A stretch of DNA of 64,000 nt from Paraescarpia echinospica (lineage: Eukaryota > Annelida > Polychaeta > Sabellida > Siboglinidae), in assembly GCA_020002185.1 (NCBI GenBank), contig JAHLWY010000218.1, positions 1 to 64,000 of the forward strand. The letters run 5' to 3'. The notes under the pieces are model-generated. The model made no database searches and had not been told where the DNA came from. It was given only the letters and a program-made list of their open reading frames with translations. A program made the position numbers and the translations under genes. Numbering within the stretch: position 1 is the stretch's first letter; every line of letters begins with the position of its first letter. Shown one piece after another: positions 28,366 through 40,570 of the stretch.

Positions 28366-28985
28366 ATCTGTCGGATAAGTCGTGAACTAAATACGGGTCC
28401 TGCCTAAATTGGTGCGTCTTATTTAAAAAAATTGGCGCCCCTTGGTGGAAAGGTTACGAACTGAAAGAGAAGTACAAATAACTCCCCCTGACGGATGTCA
28501 GTGAACCAAATATCGATACTGCTTAAATTCGTGTCTCTTGTTTCTTTTTACTCTTTTTACTATAAAAATAGGTCAAAGACGTCATTAAATAGGTCAGTGA
28601 CGTCGCTAAATAGGCCATTGCGCATGCGCAATGGTGTCTTTTCTTATATGTTATATGTTGTGGAAATTTTTTCAGGTATAGCGCCCCCGTTTCACCGTAG
28701 CCTATACATTTACAACTTTGACATAGGTCCAAACCTGACGAATCAGTAGAGAACTAGTAAAATAAGTCAAATTTTGTAATTTCTGGTTACCGTACAGATC
28801 TACGACCTTCCCCTCACCCTGTTTGTAAATGTTTGCCTATCAATGTTTCTTATTACCAGCATACGTCGACTGCTTCCTATATTAACAAATAGGTGTTTGT
28901 CAATTTTTGTGTACTATTCGTCTCTGTCATCAGCTCCGGCAATCAAACCAAACATCAATTATCCACTCTACAGTCTGTACGTATA
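28366..28985. other. Left subterminal part of C, no gene recognised
   Basis: Contains GGCGCCCCTTGGTGG-type CTCF-like units (28430-28490) and a CATTGCGCATGCGCAATGG palindrome (28615-28633, GCGCATGCGC core). The short ORF at 28495 has no conserved feature. Confidence 0.4.
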
Positions 28986-29047
28986 ATGTCTACTCTGAAG
29001 TCCGTGTTCGTTCGGCACGCCCACGTGACCTTTATGTTCTGTCGAAC

Positions 29048-29056
29048 TGTTATAAA
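29048..29056 (+). promoter_or_regulatory. TATA box upstream of a zinc-finger ORF in C
   Basis: GTTATAAAAGGCC follows the shared motif CTACTCTGAAGTCCGTG (28989) and CACGCCCACGTGACC (~29017). A second promoter of the same design stands at 29877-29947. Confidence 0.5.
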
Positions 29057-29141
29057 AGGCCTGCGTTGATTTGTGTGGTCATTATATCTTACATTTTGGA
29101 AGATGAACAACATGACTAGTGATAACGTCCGATAAGAGAGT

Positions 29142-29435
29142 TTGCTACCGAAGGGGCAGCCTGCTCCGGCCACGGGCCCACTCGACCTCTCGACCCCGAC
29201 AATCAACCCGGACCATCAGCCAACGACCAGTTCGACGACCAGTCTGACGACCGACCGACCGACCAAACCAAAGTCGTCTCTCTCACTAGCGCCGTCAATC
29301 AATCCAACCATCAACCTGACATCATCACCTCCGACGAAGTGTCGGAAGCGTTTGCCTCGTTATACTTGCTGTATGTGTGGCAGTACCTTCAAGTATAAAG
29401 GGAATTGGCCCGCTCATGTGAAGCAGGGCTGCTGA
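29142..29435 (+). CDS. Small C2H2-type zinc-finger ORF (unknown)
   Basis: 97 residues, Ser/Thr/Pro-rich with one finger near the C-terminus (YTCCMCGSTFKYKGNWPAHV then KQGC, i.e. CxxC...HxxxxxC). The first codon is TTG, so the true start or an upstream exon is unknown. Similar single fingers precede the VDPR copy at 31803 and the N-terminus of PolB in B. Could be a surviving exon of a Polinton regulatory or polymerase gene. Confidence 0.4.
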   Translation: MLPKGQPAPATGPLDLSTPTINPDHQPTTSSTTSLTTDRPTKPKSSLSLAPSINPTINLTSSPPTKCRKRLPRYTCCMCGSTFKYKGNWPAHVKQGC

Positions 29436-29937
29436 TAAAGGAAGCAAGATAAACAGCGGCGACGTAAAGAACAACTTGAAGAGATAACAGTAAGCTTCAA
29501 TTTTTCGTAGTGTTCAAATGCTATTCCTGTCATTTTGTTAGAAAATTTTCAAAAGAATATAATATTATATTTTTCTTATACATACCAGTTAACCAATCAT
29601 TATTAAGCTCATCTCGTCACTGTTTCAGCGACAAGAAAAAGAGCGCATTGCTGCAACCGTCGCTACTTCTGTCTCTTCTCCTGACGTCGCGACAAATATC
29701 GTCCCGCCAAGCGACTGTCTCCGCTGCTGAACACACCCAATCAGCTCAAGGAGAAACGACGCATCTTGAGGTTGTTGGTCCAGTGCAAGACGTACATGGT
29801 TGCCTGTTTGCAAATTGGTTTGAACTGGTATTCGCTGTGCAAGTCTGATCTACTCTACAGTCCGTGGATGTGTACTTTCTACTCTGAGGTCCGTGCTCGT
29901 TCGGCACGCCCACGTGACTTTTCGGCACATTCACTAG

Positions 29938-29948
29938 CTATATAAGCG
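29938..29948 (+). promoter_or_regulatory. TATA box of the C NADAR gene
   Basis: CTATATAAGCGCG, 45-55 nt before ATG 29992 and ~60 nt after CTACTCTGAGGTCCGTGC with CACGCCCACGTGACTT between. Matches the promoter at 28987-29056. Confidence 0.6.
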
Positions 29949-29991
29949 CGGTGTTTTGCAATTTCACCGTCATTCGTATCACGACGACACC

Positions 29992-30771
29992 ATGGCTAAC
30001 ATCATGTTAAAAACACCCAACTACCACACTCAAGCGGCCTTCAGCGATAGCGACGTAGACGAACCGTGATGCCGACCATTCGTGGCATCTGGCAGCCGAT
30101 CACAGTCATGTTCTGCCAACCGACCACCAACACCGTTGTACCACGATAGTATTATGGCTAACACCATTCTCAAAACAGCCAACTACCATGTGCCTGCAAC
30201 CTTCAGCGACTGCGACGTAGACGAACCAACTAGCCGACCGTTCGAACCATCTGTCAGCCGACCACAGTCACTGGATATAAACCGACCAGTCGTACCGTCA
30301 AGCCTCTACGCACCGGAACCGGAACCTCAACCCGAACCGTAGGTCGCTGTGAAACCGAAAATAGTTGAATTTTTAGGGGCCGACTCGCCCTTGTCAAACC
30401 TTTATCCATGCAGGGTCGAAGCATTCAGTCGGGTCTTTAATTCGGTCGAGCATGCCTATCAATACAGAAAGGCATTGTACCACGGCGACGTAGAATGCGC
30501 AGAGCGCATCAAAGCTGCGAAGCATGCGCACTTGGCAAAACGAAAAAGCAAACAGATTGGAGAGACGAGATCTGGTTGGAACGATGTCCGTGTTAACTGG
30601 ATGCGACATTTGCGTCAAAGGATTTGCGAGCCGTATTGTTGGCAACCGGAAATGGTGAACTGGTTGAGCGTGTACCATCGAAAGAGGGTTTTTGGCGACT
30701 TGGTCGTGGCAACAAATATAGTCGAAACACTCGGAAAACTATTGTGCAGTGTCCGCGATAATTACTTGTAG
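29992..30771 (+). pseudogene. NADAR-domain gene of C with N-terminal duplicated leader, broken
   Basis: One frame of 260 codons from ATG 29992 (ACCATGG), interrupted by TGA at 30067 and TAG at 30340. The first ~115 codons contain a leader unit (NYHTQAAFSDSDVDEP) and a diverged second copy (NYHVPATFSDCDVDEP) not present in B. The NADAR part (from ~30350) keeps SPLSNLYPC and FNSVEHAYQYRKAL, but the WG motif is altered (VFGD) and other blocks are worn. In D the leader reads through the TGA position with TGT, so the TGA is a mutation. Confidence 0.75.
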
Positions 30772-31720
30772 ACACTGCGATGTGTATTATCGACACTTCA
30801 TTGCAAGACTCTGTGTCATAGCACTGACGAAACAATGTTCAGTCTCTGGTTCTTGCAGTTATGGATTGTGACATATAAATACGTTTGTGTTGTACACGAA
30901 TAAAATGTGCAAACATTATCTTGTGTCTTTTTTCGTAGTGTGATGCTATGCATACGTTGGGAACCTTACTCATTGTCTTAAGCCCTCACGCATTCACTCA
31001 CTCACCCACTCACCTACTAACACACTCACAAGCCCTCTCGCACTCACTCGCACAAGCCCTCATGCATTCACTCACTCACTCAATCACACAAGCCTTCACC
31101 CACTCAATCACTCACTCACTCACTCACTCACTCACACAAGCCCTCACTCACTCACTCACTCACACAAGCCCTCACCCACTCACTCACATAAGCCCTCACG
31201 CACTCAATAACACAAGCTCTCACCCAAACCCTGACGCATTCACCCACTCACTCACTCACTCACTCACTCACTCACACAAGCCCTCACCCACTCATTCACA
31301 CAAACCCTCACACAAGCCCTCACGCACTCACTCACACAAACCCTCACGCATTCACTCACTCACTCACTCACACGAGCCCTCACCCACTCACTCACACAAA
31401 CCCTCACACAAGCCCTCACGCACTCACTCACACAAACCCTCACGCATTCACTCACTCACTCACTCACACGAGCCCTCACCCACTCACTCACTCACTCACT
31501 CACTCACTCACTCACTCACTCACTCACTCACACAAACCCTCACCCACTCACTCACTCACTCACACAAACCCTCACACAAGCCCTCACGCACTCACTCACA
31601 CAAGCCCTCACGCATTCACTCACTCATTCATTCACGCACTCATTCAATCACACAATCTCTCACTCACACACGCCCTTCTTTCGTCGCTTTTCTAACATTT
31701 AATCTTTTCAACATGTTACC
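30772..31720 (+). repeat. ACTC-rich minisatellite in C
   Basis: From ~30985 to 31670 runs of (ACTC)n alternate with CACAAGCCCTCACGC. Open frames of up to 259 codons (Thr/His/Ser/Leu) are a product of the repeat. 30895-30905 has AATAAA for the NADAR gene. Confidence 0.85.
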
Positions 31721-31802
31721 GTGGTAACATTTTCGTATTTTAGTGCATACAATTCATCTCGCCATTCATTTCATTGCTTACAGTTGAACCATAAACACCT
31801 GC

Positions 31803-32788
31803 ATGATGAGCTCATCGACTATTCTACTGGCTGCCAACAAGCCCACACCATCAGCGTTCCAGTGCCTAAATTGCAAGAGACATTTCTCACGTCGGGACAA
31901 CTTGAAACGGCACATTGCCTGCATTCACGGTGGACGATCGACAAACACCACGTCACTGGATGCACTTGTCTCGGGGCCCGCTATGGCACCAGCGTCTCTG
32001 GCCCCAGCGACAAGCTCGACATTCCTGTCTCCATCTCAAGTGACCATGGAGCATACAAAGAAGATGGCGCTGGTTGATCCCCGTATTTTGGAAAACATTC
32101 AACCGCAGAGTCCTTCTCCGGCTAATCCTATCGAAACTGTCTTGCGACGACTCGATGACGAAATGGACACATATTAGAACGAAGCGATATACACGAGAGG
32201 GAAAAGGTTGTGATGTATAACCAGATGTTGAATCGGTATAACGATCTTTCCGACAAAGGTAAACAGGAACCCATACGTGTGATCATCGAACAAATTCCCA
32301 GTGAAGGGGAAAACAAAGCACAATCTGCTAACGAAAATGAAATCGTCGAAAAGGAGAGCATCGGAAATGAAATCATCGACAGTGTTCCAAAAACTATGAA
32401 TCAGAAAGCACGGCGACTCCTCGATAAAATGAAAGGTGCCGTAAGTTGGAACGATCGTGGCGACATGATGTACAGAAACAAGGCGGTTCCCGGAAGTAAT
32501 ATTGTGGACCTTGTGAATGACGTGTTGAGAAAACGGAAGTCATTTGAACCAGTGGGATGGGAAACCTTCGCTCGTGGTCTCAAGGATGTCAACACGCCAA
32601 TGGATTTAGTTGGGAACTCAAATCGTTGGCTTTACATGCAGACAACGTCAGTGGACGACGACATGTCAAAGGAAACCAGCATTCCATTCGACAGCGATCG
32701 TCATCGGAATCGTAGACGACCTTCATCGTCGCTGCGTGCAGCTCTTTCGGCGACAACTTTGCAAAAAACACTTTGGGAACCTTATTAG
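31803..32788 (+). pseudogene. VDPR gene copy 1 of C, fused to a zinc finger, frameshifted
   Basis: Starts MMSSSTILLAANKPTPSAF, then a C2H2 finger (FQCLNCKRHFSRRDNLKRH then IACIH), a Ser/Ala/Pro linker and, in frame, MEHTKKMALVDPRILENIQP, the VDPR N-terminus. The frame breaks near 32175-32200; the rest runs in another frame from 32210 with SNIVDLVNDVLRKRKS and FARGLKDVNTPMDLVGN and ends at 32788. In B the VDPR protein has no finger, so C shows either a fusion or an exon join. Confidence 0.7.
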
Positions 32789-33151
32789 CATTACCAATTT
32801 GGAATCTACAGGTACAATGTACAACAGACATCATGTCGGGAATATTCTGTCCATTATTTATCAGAAATATATGAAACGACAAATAAAATCGTGTTGATGT
32901 TATGGATGAGTGTGTTTGTTTTTAGTTTTCATAATCATCAAGTTACACCTTGCTTTTCCCCGTTTCAGTGACAACAATTCTTTTGTGAACGTTATCATAT
33001 GGAATCAAGTTAAGGTTTACAAGATTTTATAATAGTGACACTTTCTCTTGGGGGTCTGAATAAAAATTTCACAAACGCACATATGGTGTCGATTTTGTAT
33101 TGCTTAATTAAAGTAATACAAGAACGTGCATGCCAACATTACATGCAAACA
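32789..33151. other. Gap between VDPR copy 1 and protease in C
   Basis: Contains AATAAA-type signals (32882, 33058) and a TTTTAGTTTTCATAATCATC block also present in D (47150-47180). No gene. Confidence 0.5.
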
Positions 33152-33605
33152 TTACATGGCACTCTTAACAAAATCGAAAACACGACAGGCATTGTTCACT
33201 AAATCGTTCCCGAAAGTGTTCACAAACGTCTTCGTAGGTATGCCTCGACTTCGGTGCAGCAAGTACACGACACAGTATTGTCTACACACGTTAGACAGCG
33301 GGCTCTGAAGCATTCTCTTGTTGAAAGTCCAAGTCACGCAGTTGCTCTGTAGAAACTCCACGAATTCGACGTGTCGAGGTAGCAAACCGTAGGAGTCGAA
33401 GTATTCTCCATGTCCGTCTTTTACAATAATTATGCAGATCCAATGTTGACCCAGTTCATCGCTCGAATGAGTGTTGCACACGAAAGCTGCCGGATTGGTC
33501 GTCATAGGAGTAGTGCATAACCCATCTTTAGGTAGTACGCCTCGAACAACGGTCCTAGTGTAAGCATCCGCCGCAAGGAGTCTTTCTATCTGTGCTGTAT
33601 ACAGC
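33152..33605 (-). pseudogene. Adenain-like protease of C (start lost)
   Basis: Open from about 33605 to 33152 without stops, but the expected ATG beside the capsid stop is gone; the first Met is at 33505. GQHWICIIIV (His), HGEYFDSYGLLP (Asp, the residue that is Asn in B) and NVCRQYCVVYLL (Cys, with Gly of the usual CG replaced by Arg) are recognisable. Overlaps the end of the capsid pseudogene. Confidence 0.7.
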
Positions 33606-34903
33606 AGTAATCGTAGACGACGTTTCTGTTGCGGTCAATCTCCAAAACCGTCTCGAATTCTCCGTAGACGACGACGTTGATCGTTTGGTCGAGAGGGTGA
33701 TTAAAGTGCATCTCGACTCGTAGGTTGCCTTTATGTACGAAATTAAACTGGGAACCATCACAACAATCAGGTGTGATGTCAAACGCAAACAGGGTTTGCC
33801 AAACTCATCCCAACTGATGTTGTTTCCCTCGTCTTGAAACATCTTTCCCGTTCCAGAAAATAGATTACAGTAACTTCTCACGTAGGAACCATCATTGAAA
33901 TTAGGCTGGAGTGGTTTCGCCGGAACTTGTTGCCCGTCGACGTACAATGCCAGAAAGTTGAAGTTGTTGTGCTTTACGTGGTACGGGTTATTGGCGAATG
34001 TTCCATTGTAAGCGTCGTTGTCTACACAAGACAAGACTAATCTCTTGGGTAAGACACCCAAATAAATGTTTTCGTGAGTGTGCGACATGGCACCTTGCGG
34101 TATGGAAAATACCTTGCAGTCGATTCTTCGCAACGGATACTTGGCCGTTCCCTTTTGTAGCGCTTTGATGTGACCCATCTGTACGGCAGGATTCAGTTTA
34201 GCTTTTCGTGCAAACAAAACTGCTTCGATTATGCGTACCTTGTAATCGGCATTGTCACCACTAGCAGCCATGAGTGCAAAAGCATCCTTGCTCTGTATTA
34301 TTCGAATTTTCACGTCGACGCCGTTTAATGTAGATAGCGGTCTTGGAAGAAGAGGTCGACGTGTAGACGGCCCATCATGTCGACGATTCGACTACAGAAA
34401 ATATAGGTGTTTCTTTTTTTCAGACCCGTGTTTGCGTCGTCGGTGGCATCCATTTGTTCAGCCGTGTCTTTGTACCACAAGGCAGCAGTCAGTTGACTCT
34501 TCTTCGCTTCTGCTCCGTGACTCAGTAACGTTTCTATGTACGCTCGATAAGGACAGATATTCGTTGAAGGTGTGACGAGGGTACCGTTCAAAGACACGTC
34601 GACTTGAATAAACAGAGAATGCATCCAGTTGTTTACTGGTCCAACAGGTGCGGCTTGATCGATGTCGTCCCCGTTTCCTTCGACTACACGTGCTCGCACC
34701 AACAGGTAAGTATTGGCCACGTCCAGGTAATCGTTTCCCTATTCGGGCATTAAGAATTCGACAGGACCACCCGTACCTATCGAGGCGACAGGTCGATGCC
34801 CGACCCATTGTGCGTGTTCGATACTCGTTTGTGTCGTCGGTAAACTAAACAGGTCCAACTCGCTTTTGACTCCCTCACACGACAACTGGTGAAAAAAAGC
34901 CAT
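33600..34903 (-). pseudogene. Major capsid protein of C (broken)
   Basis: From ATG 34903 (MAFFHQLSCEG) with TAG at 34741-34739, frame changes near 34320-34390 and near 33795, and a damaged end. Conserved pieces: FIQVDVSLNGTLVTPSTN, QMGHIKALQKGTAKYPLRRI, MSHTHENIYLGVLPKRL and SYCNLFSGTGKMFQDEGNNI. Lower GC than B and silent drift indicate age. Confidence 0.8.
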
Positions 34904-34905
34904 AT

Positions 34906-35322
34906 CTAGCCGAATATGTCGTCTCGACGCGTCTTCTCTCTTCTGCGTCTCTTGGCAACACTGGCTAGGTTTCTCGTCGACTTGCGTTTTAAAGCGCAAG
35001 GAGCGTTGCGTATGCCAGGAGGCCCACTACTTCCCAAAACTCTACTGATCATGTCCATTCCTGTTTCTTTCACACGCCTCTTTGCAGATTCTTTAATGCT
35101 CGGTCCAGGCAACACGTTGCCGGCAACACCCAAACCTGTCTTTAAAGCTCCTTTTCCCAAAGCGAGTGCGCCTCTTTTTATGAGTGGCATAGCACTTCGA
35201 ATGAGGCCACCGAACAAACTACCTAGACCGCGACCTCGTTGCTTTCTTGCCCCAACAAACGCGGGCAATCCGTCGCCGACTTGTTTGACGTAGTAGTCTT
35301 CGTAAGAATGATTACGACTCAT
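34906..35322 (-). CDS. Basic core-like protein of C (intact ORF)
   Basis: 138 residues, no stop, ATG 35322 to TAG/TAA at 34906, ending just before the capsid ATG. RSAMPLIKRGALALGKGALK is almost the same as in B, and the basic tail ends RRRREKTRRDDIFG. That this one gene remains open in an otherwise broken element is probably chance (short length). Confidence 0.65.
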   Translation of the reverse strand: MSRNHSYEDYYVKQVGDGLPAFVGARKQRGRGLGSLFGGLIRSAMPLIKRGALALGKGALKTGLGVAGNVLPGPSIKESAKRRVKETGMDMISRVLGSSGPPGIRNAPCALKRKSTRNLASVAKRRRREKTRRDDIFG

Positions 35323-35344
35323 GTTTCAAAAAGTGATGGTTTGC

Positions 35345-36196
35345 GTCGTCGAAAGTGAAGTGTTGCCGTCACTCTACCTCGCTCGAATGGTACGCGACGT
35401 CACGTGTCGTCTCTTATATCGATGTTCGTAAATTCTTTGTGAAGACGGGAACGTATTGCACATTGTCGAAACTTTTTGACACCACGTTTCCGTGATTTCC
35501 TTCTATCGGTACAATCCTCAAAAGAGGAACGACGCTCTTTCCGACCACATGTGATTCTACAACGTCGGTGTATACGTATAGCGAGTAAAACCCCTGCGCC
35601 ATGTTTATAAAGGAATTGGCTTATTTGCGGAAGATGTACTCACCGGTATTTGAGGCATCATACACGGTGTCCGAGGGCTTGAGACCTATGTCTTTTCTAC
35701 CTAGCTTCGTATGGGTGTACTCACGTGTGTCCGCTGCTTTAGGACTGGGTGACGACGGACGAGTGAAAACCTAGTGTGGTCTGCATGGCGCTCTGAAAAG
35801 TTATGTTGAACACAGTGTGGGGTGTCATGTGCATGGTCACCCGCTGAGAGATGTCGCTGTAGCTAAATTTCGCCTTGAGTCAGTCCTTTGACATCCTCGC
35901 CAGTGCTTTGTTGATGTTGTATATCAGTATGGCCGGACTGTAGTAATATCCATGCTCGATTTTGGCAGTCTTGTAGAATCCCGTGTGCTCCCTCTCATTG
36001 AGGTAGAACCTATTATCTGCCTCACGAACGTTGTACCAACTGTGCGGGTTTTGAATTTCTGTGAGTCCGCACTCCCATTGACCGACTAAACTGATGCGTT
36101 GAGGTAAAGCCGTGTGACATAGTGGGTCAATGTGTTGTCGGGATTTAACTCCATAGACGCGTTGCTGGGCAATGTCAGGTAAAAATCAGATGACAT
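35345..36196 (-). pseudogene. Penton-like minor capsid protein of C (broken)
   Basis: Starts at ATG 36196 (MSSDFYLTLPSNASMELNPD) and shows the same blocks as B up to SFDNVQYVPVFTKN near 35450; contains several frame changes and stops (for example near 36105, 35880 and 35414). Confidence 0.7.
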
Positions 36197-36458
36197 GTTC
36201 ACCGCGTTTCATAGACGGATTAGGTAACAGGTATCCCAGGCAACTGCTCAACAAAGCCGTCCACAGATTAGAGTTTCCGTCTACTTTAGTCAGGTTGTAG
36301 ATACTGACCAATATAACGGTGTACAGTATGACGATTTGGCAGAAGAAGACGATTTCAGATTTCGGGCACGTATTTCCAAACAGCACCCAACGTCTGCTAT
36401 TACTTCCGGTATCTTCCAGCTCTGTGTTTTCGAATCGAACGTCCGTCGTATCTTCCAT
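36186..36458 (-). CDS. Small membrane protein of C
   Basis: 90 residues from ATG 36458; CPKSEIVFFCQIVILYTVIL and VSIYNLTKVDGNSNLWTALL match B's protein, with one transmembrane helix. ORF intact; overlaps the penton-like start by 11 nt. Confidence 0.65.
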   Translation of the reverse strand: MEDTTDVRFENTELEDTGSNSRRWVLFGNTCPKSEIVFFCQIVILYTVILVSIYNLTKVDGNSNLWTALLSSCLGYLLPNPSMKRGEHVI

Positions 36459-37171
36459 GACACGAATGACGGCTCGACTGGTGTGTACTAACCTTTATAC
36501 GCGACGAGCGACGCTTTATCTAACCAGCTGTTAAACGAGACGGAATATCCTACCCACTTGATCAGGACCTGTCTTTTTTCCTAGCTTGCGCTGCTGCAAC
36601 ACTTTCTCGATACTATAGAGTTTATCCTTGGCCACAACCACTTTCTGTAGTTCTTGTTCGTAAAATGTTCCCTCTGTCGGCGAATCTTGATCATCGATCG
36701 AACGATAAACAGGCGGATCGGAACGATGAACTGTTTTGACGGTAAATATCTCGTCACTCCAGTTGGGTAAGTAACCTTTCTTATACTGTCTCTTGACTTT
36801 GCTAATACGCACGTGATCGCCCACTTTTAAAAACGGTTTGACTTTTCCGTGTCCTTCATTTCCGTACAACGTTTGCCAAACCTCTTCTTGATTGATCACG
36901 TTCACTTCAGACGGCGCCATTCCAATACTTCTATGATAACTGTTGTTGTACGAATCGACTAGGTGGTGTAATACGTCCAGGTACTTTAACGTCTGGTTTT
37001 TCGTGAAATATCTCCACATACATGTCTTCAGAGTGCGACTGAAACGTTCCGCGGTAGACGCCTTGGTCTTTTCGTTGAGTGTCGTAAAATAGTGGATACC
37101 TTTCTCTTTCAGAAACTCTTGCAGTTGCCTATTCAGAAACTCTTTTCCTTTATCCGTTTGCAATGACAGTG

Positions 37172-37427
37172 TGTTGCGTCAAAGTAACAGAAAACAATTC
37201 ACTGGTGAAGAGAGAGAACGTTTTAATTGCAGCACTGACACACACGTGTCTTTACGTCTGACTGCCCGCAACCCGCCCGTCTTCCACATACATGTCAACC
37301 TCGCATAATGTCATTACATAACAACGCGGCATTGTGCCAACGTCGCCGCCGACGACGACTGCCGAACAATAAAGGACACGCCCAAAATACACTGCACTTC
37401 TAAGCCACACTGCACTTCTATACAACA
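37172..37427 (-). repeat. 3' LTR of the gypsy element
   Basis: On the minus strand begins TGTTGTATAGAAG right after the polypurine tract and ends GACGCAACA, giving TGTTG...CAACA ends. Contains a tandem AGAAGTGCAGTGT. Confidence 0.8.
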
Positions 37428-37492
37428 CTCCCCCCTGATTTTCAGAACATCATATACATCATGGTTCATAACAATCTGGGACATCATATACA

Positions 37493-40400
37493 TCATGGTT
37501 CATAACGATCTGGGGGTCGTCTCTCCCGGGAGCTTCGCCTGGGCAGAGGTCGGTCTACCTCTTCCTCACTGTCAGAAGACTCCCCCTCAGATCCTTGACG
37601 CGCAGGAAGCCGCGGAAGATCTTCGTCACTGAATGTCTGCGCACTCTCGGGAGGAGCAGCCTCCGGTGGTACAGCGGAGCGTAGGTCGCGTACGTGTCGT
37701 GGCATACCATCTACCTCCATGGTGTGATCGGAGATCACTCCCGTCACAGTTCCCAACTTGAACTTCGTGTGACACCGGTTCTCTGATGGCTTCACCCATA
37801 CGGCGTCTCCAACGTCATATGGACTGTCGATTGCGCCTGGGTCATTGTGTAGTACGCGGTCGATTCCAAGCACTCGTATCTCGTAGTTGTAATGTTTGTT
37901 CGCAGGGGCAGTTGCCGGGTCAACATAATCTTTCGGCGCCACATTGTACCAATAAACGGCCTCCGCAATTGGACAATACTTCCTCGCCGCAATGCGCTTC
38001 ACCGATCGAAGACACCTCTCGGCAATCCCATTCCCGGAAGCAACGTAGGCACATCAAAAACGAACCCGCAGTCCCCATCGCTCCGCAAACTGCTTAAACG
38101 CACCACTGCGGAAGGCCGAGTCGTTTTCCGTGAGCAGCTCCACCGGCGCCCCACGCTCGAAAAACACCAACTCAAGCTGCTGAATAACACTGTCAGTGTC
38201 CTGTCTTTGCAGGCGTCGCCAAACGGCGAACCGTGTCGGCCCGCAGTCGATTAGAGTAAGGTAATGACAGCCCTTGAAATGGGTCACGTCCATACCAACC
38301 CTGTGCCAGATCTCATCAACATTCAGCTCTCCCTTAGCCCACTTTACAGGAGCTGGGTCGATAGACTGGCAAACTTGACAGGCTTTAACAACTCGCTGCA
38401 CCTCCTTCCTGGTCACCGCCGGGCTCAGCTTTCGCGAGAAATATAGCATGCGCTTAATTCCATGATGCCCGGTGACCTCGTGAATTCTAACAATCCTTTC
38501 ATCAGGCAGAGGGTCAACGGCACCGCCGCACACAGCAAAAGTCAGCTTCTCGCACTTCCCAAGCCATTTCTGAGGCACACGTGTCAGAGCGTCGGCCCGA
38601 TTACATTCTGACCGGACAAGTTCGATGTCCAGGGCCAGACCATATTCGTCTACCAGTGCCTTGATTGTTTTAACACGCCTACGAATCAACATCTCACTGG
38701 ATGCCTTGGTCTTCAAACGGATTTTTCCGCTCAGGGCGTTCAAGATCCAGTGATAAACAGTTAGAGAATCAGTTCGCAGTTGCAGCTTCTTCAAATTCCA
38801 CGCGAGCGCCGCATTGACTCCTTTTATCACTGTGTCCAGTTCAGCCATATTGATGTGGGAGGAGGCATCTTCGGACCGCAACCAGCTCGCATCTTCCACC
38901 ACGTGACCGTCCACCTAAATCGCGACGCCCAGTGCCAAGGAACTTGCGTCCACCCACACCGTCGCCTCATCACCAACGACATCCCATCGACCATTTGCTG
39001 GATCATCCTGTTTCACTCTTCGAAACGTGTCTTCCAGCATTGCGCGCAGCGACTCATCATAGACTTCCTCATCCCACGTGCTGGTCAACGAATTGGCCCT
39101 CCGTTTGATGAACGCCGTTGCAACCCGGAGCCAGCCGCACACCGGCAAGTGGCCGACGAGCTTTCCACAAAACGAGAACACTGAGCGCCTCGTCAGTGTG
39201 TCCGGAACCTCGCCGAACACGTAGTTGCGCTTCCAAAGCAGCTCTCCTCGCTCCCCCCAAACTTCCAGGCCCAACACTCTAGCTCCGTCAGCCACACGTT
39301 CTGCTGGTTTACATTCAAGTCCGTACCGCAACAGATGGTTCTCGGCGCATTGAACTGAGGCCACGTCCTCGTTTACGAAAATGTCATCAAGGTAAGACGA
39401 AGTGGCACGGTCGACATTCTCGTCCTGCGTCAGCACCGCGGTAAGCACGGATTTCATAACACTGGGCGCCACATTCAAACCAAACCCCAACCTCGTGAGG
39501 CAGTACCTTTGTCCACGAAAGATCACAGTTTGGAAGGGCCACAGAGATTCGTGGACTCGTATCTGCAGGTAAGCTCTGCGAAGGTCAACAATTGCCACGT
39601 TAGTTCCTATTCGCCGCCACTCTCGCAGCTTGTCAGCACAAACATCCGCGCTCGCTGTGAACGCGTCTACGTACGAGTTCAACTCACGGAAATCCATCAC
39701 CGGCCGTACCTTGTCTTTATTCTGCTGAACAATCGCCATCAGCGGTATCAACCCTTTTGCAGGCCCAAACTTCTCATCATCATAGGACTCCAACCACCCG
39801 TTCGTTATCCACTCTTCAATTTCCGTCTCGTAGCTCAATCTGGCACTAGTCGGGATGGAATACTCGGCAACTCTGTTTCGCAGAGCGTGAGCCTCGGCGT
39901 CATCCGACCATTTCCATGCAACAGTCCAAGCTTTCTCCCTAGCGTCGAACGAAACACAGAAGTCCGGCTCGTCAATCTTGATCGCAGCCGCGCAGACCAC
40001 TTTCTCGTCTGTCTTAGGCGACCCAGAACTCGTCGCAAGCGAAGGGAAGATCGTCACGCCGCCTAGAGCTGAGATGCCGTTGATTCCCAGGATAAACTCA
40101 AAACCCAGTGGTTTGAAGTCAACAACATAAACATCAACCACCACTGAGTCGCCGTTACTAACACGGAGCTGAACGCGGCCAACACCTTCACAGCGTTGCC
40201 TTTGACTGCTCACAGTCAACACTTCGGCACTTTTTCTCGTCCACGATACGCAGCACGGCGCGTGAACGATGCAGTGTGAGTACCCAGAGTCAATGAGAGC
40301 AACACACATGACACCATCAACGGATATCTCCGTCACCGGCAAAGCAGCGGCGCTTACTGGACGTCGGGGTTGGAGGCTAGCGCAAACGGCCTCCCCCCGT

Positions 40401-40570
40401 TCTCGTTTCCCGGCCACGACGACGCAAAGTGACCCAGACCATCGCATTCGTAACACCTCATACCGCCTCGTCCGCCACCTCGTGCACGCACGCCATATGC
40501 ATTGCCGCGACCCTTCCGGCGGATCAGACAATCTCTGGCCAGATGATTCGGCAGGTTGCACTCGAAACAC
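37493..40570 (-). pseudogene. Pol of the gypsy element with two in-frame stops
   Basis: A single frame from 40570 to 37493. Protease-like ALIDSGYSHCIV; reverse transcriptase NVAIVDLRRAYLQIRVH and SSYLDDIFVNE; RNase H VWVDASSLALGVAI and LRTDSLTVYHWIL; integrase zinc finger HHG...CQVCQ, catalytic core VGMDVTHFKG, LLTENDSAF and GIAERCLRS. TAG at 38917-38915 and TGA at 38056-38054 break it. C-terminal tail is acidic/Arg-rich (ends PPDRYEP). Otherwise very well preserved. Confidence 0.85.

Noticed and set aside
30948..31727. 259-residue Thr/His/Ser-rich ORF in element C
   Set aside because: (ACTC)n-based repeat; not conserved.
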